DNA from: Streptomyces uncialis | GTDB lineage: Bacteria > Actinomycetota > Actinomycetes > Streptomycetales > Streptomycetaceae | Direction: 5' to 3' | DNA: 61,661 bases | NCBI RefSeq assembly: GCF_001905345.1 | Contig: NZ_LFBV01000010.1 | Span: forward strand, 809,529 to 871,189 | Part shown: positions 26,549-34,600 of the stretch, piece after piece | How the letters are laid out: every line of letters begins with the position of its first letter | Numbering within the stretch: the first letter of the stretch is position 1 | Notes under the pieces: generated by a model | Database searches by the model: none | What the model saw: only the letters and a program-made list of their open reading frames with translations | What the model was told of the DNA's origin: nothing | Position numbers and translations under genes: made by a program

Positions 26549-28764
26549 GTGTCGTCCGCCTCCTGCGGGGTCGGGACCGGGGGCCTTTCGCCGACGGGGA
26601 CCACCGTCGGCAGGGTGTCCCCGGTCTCCCCGAGGAAGACCCGGCGTACGACGCGTTCTGCGGCGTGGCCGTCATCGTATCCGCAGAACCGCAGGCGGAA
26701 CGCGGCGCGGGTGCGGGCGGCCTCGGCGTCCCGCCAGGCGCCCGAGCGGATGATGTCGGTGAGCTCGTCCTGGGTGCGGGCGAGCCGCCCGGGCGGCTGG
26801 GCCGTCAGGTCGAAGTAGACGCCGCGGGTGGTCGCGTACGTCTCCCAGTCGTCGGCGTAGATCACGATGGGCCGGTCGAGGCCCGCGTAGTCGAACATGA
26901 TGGACGAGTAGTCGGTGATCAGTCCGTCGGCGGCGAGCAGCAGGTCCTCGACGGGGTCGTACGAGGACACGTCGACGACCCGGCCGCTGCGGCGCAGCGC
27001 GGCGAGCGCGGGCGGGGCGACCCCGTAGAAGTAGTGGCCGCGGACCAGGATCACGGTGTCGTCGCTGAGCTGTCCGGCGAGTTCGGCGAGGTCGAGCCGG
27101 GGTGTCCAGCGCGCCTCGTAGTCCCGGTGGGTGGGCGCGTAGAGGAACGCGGTGCGGCCGCGGGCGATGCCGAGGCGTTCGCGGATCGCGCGGATGCGGG
27201 CGGGTGTCGCGCGGTGCAGGACGTCGTTGCGGGGGTAGCCGTGGTCGAGGGAGACATAGCGGGCGGGGTAGGCGCGTTCCCAGGTCTCGGTGGAGTGGGC
27301 GTTCGCGGAGACGCTGTAGTCCCATTTGTCGACGCGGGCGAGCAGGGCGCGGAAGTTGAGGCCCTTGGCGGCGGCGGGGTGGTCGAGCTGGTCCAGTCCC
27401 ATGCGTTTGAGCGGGGTGCCGTGATGGGTCTGGAGGTGGATCGCGTCCGGGCGTTTGACGACGGCGCCGGGGAAGTTGACGTTGTTGACGAGGTACCGGG
27501 CGCGGGCCATGACCTCCCAGTAGCGGCGGGTGCCGGGGACGACATGGTCGGTGCCGGGCGGCAGCAGGGGCACCTTGTCCCTGGCGACGACCCACACCCG
27601 GTGGATGTGCGGGGCGAGGTCGCCGAGGGTGCGGGCGATCGCGGCCGGGTTGCAGGTGACGCCCCGGTCCCAGTACGCGGAGAACACCGCGAGGTGCGGG
27701 TCCACGGGCTGTTCCAGGGCGCGCCGGTAGTGGTGGTCACGCAGCTTCGCGGCGGCCCGGCGGCCCCGGCGCCGCAGCTCCCGCTGGACCTCGCGGCGTT
27801 TGTGGTTGACGCTCTGCACGGCCCGGTAGCGGGGGTACGCGTCCTGTTCGAGGAGCCGGTACCTGATCCCGTCCAGGCCGTCGGGCCGGGGGTGTCCGGC
27901 GGGGCGCCAGCGGTTCGCGGCGCGGGCGGCACGGTGGAAGAACTCCCGGGCGACCGGTCGGGGCAGGTCGCCGCGCGCGATGATCCGCAGCCACTCGTGG
28001 ACCATCACGTCGTACAGCGCCGCCCGCAGCGGGGCGGGGGTGCCGAGTTCCGCCATGAGTTCCTGCACGGCCTCGTACCGTCCGACGGCCGCGTAGCGGT
28101 CCTCGGGGGTGGGGGGTGGCAGGCTCGCGGGGCGCAGCCGCCGTTCGTCGAGGGCGACCTGGTCGAGGGCGGCCACCCGTCCGGCGCGCAGCAGGGCCGT
28201 ATAGGACACGACGAGGTCATCGGGGTGTTCGCCCAGGTCGGGGTGGGCGCGCCAGAAGGCGGTGCGCACGAGCCGGGCGCCGAGCAGCGGGGTGACACGC
28301 AGCAGGTCGGGGAAGTCGGCGAGGGCCAGCGGTGCCCGGCCGGCGCGGGCGAGGAGGGTGCCGTCGGGGGACGGGCGGGCCTGGGAGTACCAGGTCGAGG
28401 TGACGTGGTCCAGGGCGATGACGTCGACCTCGGGCGGCTGGTCGGCGGTGAGGCCGGCGAGGACGCGCGGGGCGTCCGCGGGGAGGCGGTCCTTCGCGGG
28501 GACGAAGTGCAGCCAGGGGCCGCGGGCCAGGTCGGCGGCGAGGGCCCGCGCGCGGACGTCGGGGGTCCCCTCGGGCAGCGGCAGCGGGACGATACGGGGG
28601 TCCCGCAGCGCGTAGCCCTCGGCCAGCCGGTGGGCGGCGGGTCCGGTCGTCGCGACGATCACCTCCGTGTCGGCGCCGGGGGCGGTGACGATCCCCTCCA
28701 GACAGTCCGCCAGCCTGCCCTGCACGTTCCTGCCGTACACCACAACACTCAAGCGGGGCCGCAT
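26545..28764 (-). CDS. TagF-type transferase with degenerate GT2 N-terminal domain
   Basis: A 739-residue protein. ATG 28764 has GGAGG 6-7 bases upstream and begins RPRLSVVVYGRN; an upstream in-frame start is less good. The first 270 residues resemble a GT-A fold, but the metal-binding DXD is replaced (FVPAKDRLP where FLDSDDELP is expected) and the usual DDxS motif is missing. This half may be structural. The C-terminal domain (about 370-720) is intact TagF/PF04464: HHGTPLKRMGLDQ, APTHRDY, VRGHYFYG and LITDYSSIMFDYAGLDRP. It likely transfers polyol-phosphate or glycosyl-phosphate units in wall polymer synthesis. It is a paralog of 12136-14409. Confidence 0.85.
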   Translation of the reverse strand: MRPRLSVVVYGRNVQGRLADCLEGIVTAPGADTEVIVATTGPAAHRLAEGYALRDPRIVPLPLPEGTPDVRARALAADLARGPWLHFVPAKDRLPADAPRVLAGLTADQPPEVDVIALDHVTSTWYSQARPSPDGTLLARAGRAPLALADFPDLLRVTPLLGARLVRTAFWRAHPDLGEHPDDLVVSYTALLRAGRVAALDQVALDERRLRPASLPPPTPEDRYAAVGRYEAVQELMAELGTPAPLRAALYDVMVHEWLRIIARGDLPRPVAREFFHRAARAANRWRPAGHPRPDGLDGIRYRLLEQDAYPRYRAVQSVNHKRREVQRELRRRGRRAAAKLRDHHYRRALEQPVDPHLAVFSAYWDRGVTCNPAAIARTLGDLAPHIHRVWVVARDKVPLLPPGTDHVVPGTRRYWEVMARARYLVNNVNFPGAVVKRPDAIHLQTHHGTPLKRMGLDQLDHPAAAKGLNFRALLARVDKWDYSVSANAHSTETWERAYPARYVSLDHGYPRNDVLHRATPARIRAIRERLGIARGRTAFLYAPTHRDYEARWTPRLDLAELAGQLSDDTVILVRGHYFYGVAPPALAALRRSGRVVDVSSYDPVEDLLLAADGLITDYSSIMFDYAGLDRPIVIYADDWETYATTRGVYFDLTAQPPGRLARTQDELTDIIRSGAWRDAEAARTRAAFRLRFCGYDDGHAAERVVRRVFLGETGDTLPTVVPVGERPPVPTPQEADDT

Positions 28765-28871
28765 GACCGCTCCTCCCTGCCTCGGCCCGGACATGTCCGG
28801 GCATTTCCCACCGTCTCATGAAGCCACCGCCCCGCCGTCGGACGAGCGTCCGCCGGGGCGGCCCGTCCCGG

Positions 28872-30428
28872 TCAGCCGCCTCCCCCCGCCGCCCCGGGCA
28901 CCGGCACCCTGTACAGCCGGTGCCCGCCGGGGCCCCGCGCGGTCTCCCGCAGTCCGTCCCCCGGCGTACGCGGACCGTCCAGGACCCAGCGGACCTGGTA
29001 GGTCCGCAGGATGCGCGCGCGTTCGGCGGGGGCGGTGCCGCGCGCGTAGTAGCGGTCCATGGCGGCGGTGCGCTGCCGCGCGTCGGGCAGCAGCACGTCC
29101 GGGTAGCCGGGCGCCACGGTGTACGGGCCGTGCGCGGGGATCTGCCGCGCGGGGAGCACCTTCGCCATCACCACGTCCCCGTACCGGGTCCACGGGACGA
29201 TCCAGCGGTACCCCTCCCACGGCTCCCGCGCCTTCGCCGCGACCGGACCGGGCAGCTCGCGCGGCGGGACCACGTACCCGACCGTGCCGATCTGCGCCCA
29301 CGCCCCGGCGAGCAGCGCGGCGCCGAGCGCTCCCCCGTACAGCGCCCGCCAGCGGGGGCGCCCCCGGTCGAAGACCTCGATGCCCGCCGCGAGCTGCGCG
29401 GGCACCAGGGCGGCGGGCAGTGCCCGGCCCCACGCGTGATGCCCGGTGAGCTGCCCGAGGACGACGGCGAGCAGGCCCAGCCCGAAGAAGAGGACCAGCG
29501 GATCGCGCCGGTCCCGGGTCCAGCGCGCCCCGAGGGCCACCACCCCGACGGCGGCCAGCCCGAACCGGACCACGGTGTCCTGGTACAGCGCCCGGTGGAT
29601 CGCGTCGAGTCCGCCGGTCCCGAGCAGCGCGAAGAAGTCGTAGTACGGCCACACCCCGACCAGCAGCAGCCCGAGGAGCGCCCCGGCGGCGAGCCGCGCC
29701 CACACCACCCGGGCGGGCCACGGCCGCGCCCCGAGCACCAGGGCCACGGCGCCCAGCGCGGCGACCACCCCGGTGAACTGATGCACCAGCAATGCCGTCC
29801 CCCACAGCAGTCCCAGCCCCAGGAACACCGCCCAGGACGCCCCGGCGGCCAGTGCCCGGCGCAGCCACGCCCACAGATGGAACGCGAGTCCCAGCGCGAG
29901 GGTGCTGGGGTACGAGACGGTCAGCGCCAGTGAGCCGAGGCCCGTGAACCCGCTCCACGCGAAGACCTGGGTCCCCCACAGCAGCGTCAGGCACAGCAGG
30001 GTCACGGGGACGGCGGCGGTCCGCGGGGTGAACGTCCGTACGAACCGCCACACCCCGCCGAGCAGGACCGCGAGCGCGATCACCGCGCCGGTGCGCAGCA
30101 CCCCGAACGTGGGCACCCCGCCGAGCACCGCGAACAGCCCGAGCAGCACCGTCCACGGCGAGTAGTAGGGGCTGGGGGTGTCCTCGGCGACCAGCGGGTT
30201 GCCCGGGTGGGCGAGGTCGTGGCGCAGCCGTTCGACGGTCGCGGCGTGCATCCCGAGGTCACCGATCCACGGCAGCGGGACGATCACCAGCGCCAGCAGG
30301 ACGACCAGGAGCAGGGCGGCGCCCCACACGGCGTACGGGGCCGTCGAGCGGGCCGCGGCCAGGGCCCGGGAGCGGGCGGGGGGACGGGGCGCCGAGGGTG
30401 CCGTCGGCCGCGCCCGGTCGAGGGTCAT
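28872..30428 (-). CDS. Polytopic membrane protein, GT-C-like (paralog of 14774-16336)
   Basis: A 518-residue protein. ATG 30428 overlaps the GtrA-like gene stop (ATGA). A cytoplasmic tail of about 30 residues precedes some 11-12 helices. The first outer loop reads GDLGMHAATVERLRHDL and then TPSPYYSPWTVLLG, matching the paralog at 14774. VSYPSTLALGLAFHLWAW also matches (there, LGYPSTFAIGLTFWAWAW). The soluble C-terminus ends with ARILRTYQVRWVL, parallel to AEIVKRYGVRWLL in the paralog. Probably a lipid-linked-sugar glycosyltransferase or polymer assembly protein. The GtrA-like partner upstream, a family linked to polyprenyl-sugar translocation, supports that. Confidence 0.72.
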   Translation of the reverse strand: MTLDRARPTAPSAPRPPARSRALAAARSTAPYAVWGAALLLVVLLALVIVPLPWIGDLGMHAATVERLRHDLAHPGNPLVAEDTPSPYYSPWTVLLGLFAVLGGVPTFGVLRTGAVIALAVLLGGVWRFVRTFTPRTAAVPVTLLCLTLLWGTQVFAWSGFTGLGSLALTVSYPSTLALGLAFHLWAWLRRALAAGASWAVFLGLGLLWGTALLVHQFTGVVAALGAVALVLGARPWPARVVWARLAAGALLGLLLVGVWPYYDFFALLGTGGLDAIHRALYQDTVVRFGLAAVGVVALGARWTRDRRDPLVLFFGLGLLAVVLGQLTGHHAWGRALPAALVPAQLAAGIEVFDRGRPRWRALYGGALGAALLAGAWAQIGTVGYVVPPRELPGPVAAKAREPWEGYRWIVPWTRYGDVVMAKVLPARQIPAHGPYTVAPGYPDVLLPDARQRTAAMDRYYARGTAPAERARILRTYQVRWVLDGPRTPGDGLRETARGPGGHRLYRVPVPGAAGGGG

Positions 30429-31093
30429 CGCCGCGCGCGGGCCGCGCGGTCCGGCGCCCGCCGGGCGTCGGGCAGGGTGTCGTGTCCGCAGGGGTGGCCG
30501 CCGCGGTGGCCGCTCTTCCTGCGGTTGCGGTGGGGGCCACGGCGGCCACGGGGCTGGCCGCTCTCCTGTCCGTGTCCGCAGGAGTGACCGCTTTCCCGGT
30601 TCCCGGCGGGGGCGCCGCCGTCCGGCTGGAAGACCCAGGTCCGGTAGACCAGGAACCGGAACGCGGAGGCGAGGCCGATGGACAGGGCCTTCGCGAGGTT
30701 CGACGCCAGCGGGCCGGTCAGTCCCGCGCCGTGGTACGCGGCGTAGAACAGCACGCTCTCCATGAGGACACCGAGTCCGCTGAAGACGAAGAACAGCATG
30801 ATCTGGCGCTGGGTGCGCGAGGCCCGGTCGCGGTAGGCGTAGAAGCGGAAGCCGAGGTAGTTGCCCGCCATGGCGAGCGAGCTGGCGAGGACCGTCGCGG
30901 TCATGGGGCCGGTGCCCAGCGCGTGCAGCAGCACGTTGAAGACGGCGAAGTTGACCGCGACGCCGGTGCCGCCGACGATCCCGAACTTCACGATCTCCAG
31001 CGCCAGCCCGCGCAGCCGGGCCGGGGCGGGCGGGAACGCGGGCGCGGGCGCGGACGGTGGTCGCTGTGGGCGGGCGGAGACATTCACGGTCAC
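30425..31093 (-). CDS. GtrA-like membrane protein
   Basis: A 222-residue protein from GTG 31093 (GAGGGG about 12 bases upstream). Four hydrophobic helices cover about residues 33-160 in the GtrA/PF04138 pattern: FGIVGGTGVAVNFAVF, then NYLGFRFYAYRD and RFLVYRTWVF. Such proteins are thought to move or present undecaprenyl-phosphate-linked sugars across the membrane. The C-terminal 50 residues form a His/Arg/Gly-rich tail (RESGHSCGHGQ, RKSGHRGGHPCGH) that could bind metal or be disordered. It is translationally coupled to the following GT-C-like gene, a usual pairing of flippase-type and transferase genes. Confidence 0.85.
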   Translation of the reverse strand: MTVNVSARPQRPPSAPAPAFPPAPARLRGLALEIVKFGIVGGTGVAVNFAVFNVLLHALGTGPMTATVLASSLAMAGNYLGFRFYAYRDRASRTQRQIMLFFVFSGLGVLMESVLFYAAYHGAGLTGPLASNLAKALSIGLASAFRFLVYRTWVFQPDGGAPAGNRESGHSCGHGQESGQPRGRRGPHRNRRKSGHRGGHPCGHDTLPDARRAPDRAARARR

Positions 31094-31214
31094 GAAGCGG
31101 CACCCCTCGGTGTGACAATCGGGTCCACCATAGACGGAATGTCACCTATTGCCCGTATTACCCGATACACCCTGTCGGTGGACCCCCGCACCCGAACACC
31201 CACAGCAGGAGGCC

Positions 31215-31545
31215 CCCCAAAGGGGCGCGGGGAACCGCGCGAAAACGAGAACCGCCCCGCACCCGAAGAGCGACCGCGAGAGGCACCCACCCAGGGGCGC
31301 GGGGAACTGCGCGAAACCACCGAGCGACAGCACAGGCAACAAGTGCGCCCAGCACCGAGTACCCAGGGGCGCGAGGAACCGCGCACCCACGAACGGCCCG
31401 CACAGGAACAAGCACGTCCAGGTGCACGAACCCAGGGGCGCGAGGAACCGCGCACCCACCGAGCGACGGCACAGGGAACAAGCACGCCCACCCGGACAGA
31501 CCTCGAAAGCCCAAGCGAAGGCGCCCCGCGGAACCGCGCAAAAAG
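31215..31545 (-). repeat. Modular 3' array R7
   Basis: Units end at 31240, 31312, 31384, 31453 and 31539, giving spacings of 72, 72, 69 and 86. The cap GCCCCCCAAAGGGGCGC is at the left end. The array follows the minus-strand gdh gene, directly after its terminator hairpin. No gene is seen between 31094 and 31629. Confidence 0.83.
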
Positions 31546-31548
31546 GGA

Positions 31549-31580
31549 GGCGCCCCGTACCTCATCAGGTACGGGGCGCC
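31549..31580 (-). terminator. gdh terminator hairpin
   Basis: Perfect 13-base arms (GGCGCCCCGTACC at 31549-31561 and its complement at 31568-31580) with loop TCATCA, about 50 bases after the gdh stop. On the minus strand it is followed by CCTCCCTTTTTG, a T-rich stretch that fits intrinsic termination. Confidence 0.8.
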
Positions 31581-31629
31581 CCTGCGCACTTCGTGGGCGG
31601 ACCGAAACGGCCCGCCCACGTACCACCGC

Positions 31630-34600
31630 TCAGGTATGCGTACGCAGCAGCGTCCGCATGGTCCGCATCGCCACCGACAGATTCGCCAGGTCGAAGTCCT
31701 CCGACACCTGGATCTCCTCCAGCGTCGACCGGGCCCGCCCGAGGATCGCCGCGTTCTTCTCCTCCCACGCCTTGAACCGCTGCTCCGGCGACGACTCGCC
31801 GTCACCCACCGCGAGGACGTCCGCCGTCAGCGCCGCGTGCGCCGCGTACAGGTCCTCACGGATGGACGCGCGGGCCATCGACTGCCAGCGGTCCGCCCGC
31901 GGCAGCTCGATGATCCGGTCCATCAGCTGGGTGATCCGCAGCCGGTCCGCGAGGTCGTAGTACACCTCGGCGACCGCCATCGGATCCTTCTTCACCCGGT
32001 CCGCGATCGCGACGATGTCCAGCGCCGGGAACGCCGACGAGAACCCGGCGACCCGGGAGGCCAGCTCGTCGGGCACCCCCGCCCCGGTCAGCTCGTCGCA
32101 GATCCGCTGGTACCACTCCGAGTCCGCGCCGCGCAGCAGCTTCGGCAGCTCGGCCCAGACCTGACGGACCCCGTCGCTGAAGAAGCCGATGGTCTCCGCC
32201 AGTTCCAGCGGCTGGTGCCGGTTGTTGAGGAGCCAGCGCGTGCCGCGCTCCACCAGCCGCCGCGAATGCAGCCTGACCTGGGTGAGGACATCCGCCGCGA
32301 CGACGGTGTCCAGCGCCTCCACGGCGTCCCACACCGCGTTCAGACCGAAGATCTCCCGTGCGGCGAGCTGCGCCCGCACGATCTCCTCCAGGGACGCCCC
32401 GGACTCCTCGCGCAGCCGGTGCAGGAACGTCGAACCGCCGGTGTTCACCGTGTCGTTGACGAGGATCGTGGTGATGATCTCGCGGCGCAGCGCGTGGGTG
32501 TCGATCTGCTCCGGGAACCGCTCGCGCAGGGCCGCCGGGAAATAGGCCAGCAGCAGCTTGCGCAGATACGGCTCGTCGGGCAGCCCGGTGCCGATCAGCT
32601 CCTCGGCAGCCGTGATCTTGGTGTAGGCCATCAGGACGGCGAGTTCCGGCTGGGTGAGGCCGCGGCCCGCGCCGAGCCGCTCCCGGATCTGCCGGTCGGT
32701 CGGCAGGAACTCCAGGGCCCGGTCGAGGTCGCCGTCCTTGGTGAGCTTGCGCATGAACCGCTGGTGCGCGTGGAGCAGCGACGAGGACTGCGCGACGGCG
32801 TTGGAGAGGGCGACGTTCTGCGCGTAGTTGCTGCGCAGCACCAGCCGGCCGACCTCGTCGGTCATCTGCGCGAGCAGCTTGTTGCGCTGCTTGACGGTCA
32901 TGTCGCCGTCCGCGACGACCGCGTTGAGCAGGATCTTGATGTTCACCTCGTGGTCGGAGGTGTCGACGCCCGCGCTGTTGTCGATGGCGTCGGTGTTGAC
33001 CCGGCCGCCCTTCTCGGCGAACTCGATCCGGCCGAGCTGGGTCAGCCCGAGGTTGCCGCCCTCGCCGACGACCTTGGCCCGCAGTTCGGCGCCGTCCACG
33101 CGGATGGCGTCGTTGGCCTTGTCACCGACGTCCGCGTTGGACTCGGCGGACGACTTGACGTACGTCCCGATGCCGCCGTTCCACAGCAGGTCGACCGGGG
33201 CCTGGAGGACGGCCCGCATCAGGTCGGCGGGCGTCATCTTGGCGATGGCCGGGTCGATGCCGAGAGCCTCCCGGATATGGCTGTTGAGCTGGACGGCCTT
33301 GGCGGTACGGGGGAAGATCCCGCCGCCGGGCGACAGCAGCGCCTTGTCGTAGTCGGCCCACGAGGAACGCGGCAGTTCGAACAGCCGGCGCCGCTCGGCG
33401 TAGGACACGGCCGAGTCGGGGCTGGGGTCGATGAAGATGTGCCGGTGGTCGAACGCGGCGACGAGCCGGATGTGCTCGGACAGCAGCATGCCGTTGCCGA
33501 ACACGTCGCCGGACATGTCACCGACGCCGACGGCGGTGAAGTCCTGGCGCTGGGAGTCGTGGCCCAGCTCCCGGAAGTGCCGCTTCACGGACTCCCAGGC
33601 GCCGCGCGCGGTGATGCCCATGCCCTTGTGGTCGTAGCCCGCGCTGCCGCCGGAGGCGAAGGCGTCCCCGAGCCAGAAGCGGTAGTCCTCCGCGACCTTG
33701 TTCGCGATGTCGGAGAAGGTCGCGGTGCCCTTGTCGGCGGCGACGACGAGATAGGTGTCGTCCTCGTCGTGCCGGACGACGCCCTGCGGCGGCACGACCT
33801 CCCCGCCGACCAGGTTGTCGGTGATGTCGAGGAGCGCGGAGATGAACGTCTTGTACGAGGCGACGCCCTCGGCGAGCCACGCGTCGCGGTCCTCGGCCGG
33901 GTCGGGCAGCTGCTTGGCGACGAATCCGCCCTTCGCGCCGACCGGCACGATCACGGTGTTCTTCACCATCTGCGCCTTGACCAGCCCGAGGATCTCGGTA
34001 CGGAAGTCCTCACGCCGGTCGGACCAGCGCAGACCGCCGCGCGCGACCTTCCCGAACCGCAGATGGACGCCCTCGACCTTCGGGGAGTACACCCAGATCT
34101 CGTACGCGGGCCGGGGCGCCGGGAGGTCCGGGATGGCCTGCGGGTCGAACTTCATCGACACGTAGGCGTGGTACCCGCCGTTGTCGGTGTGCTGGAAGAA
34201 GTTGGTGCGCAGGGTCGCCTTGATGACGGTGAGGAACGAGCGCAGGATGCGGTCCTCGTCCAGGGACGCGACCTGGTCCAGGGCGCCCTCCAGTTCCTCC
34301 AGCAGGCCGTCCGTCAGCTCCGTCCCGGCGCGCTGGCGCTCCGGTGACATCCGCGCCTCGAACAGGGAGACCAGCAGCCGGGTGGTGTGGACGTTGTTGC
34401 GGAGGGTGTCCTCCATGTAGTCCTGGCTGAAGGTGGAACCGGCCTGCCGCAGGTACTTCGCGTACGCGCGCAGCACCGTCGCCTCGCGCCAGGTGAGCCC
34501 GGCGCTCAGGACGAGTTCGTTGAAGCCGTCGTTCTCGGCGGCGCCGGTCCAGGTCGCGGAGAACGCCTCCTGGAACCGCTCGCGGCCGTCCTCACCGAGG

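Noticed and set aside
12136..31093. Natural-product biosynthetic gene cluster
   Set aside because: No PKS, NRPS, terpene or RiPP core genes; the content fits cell-envelope sugar chemistry.
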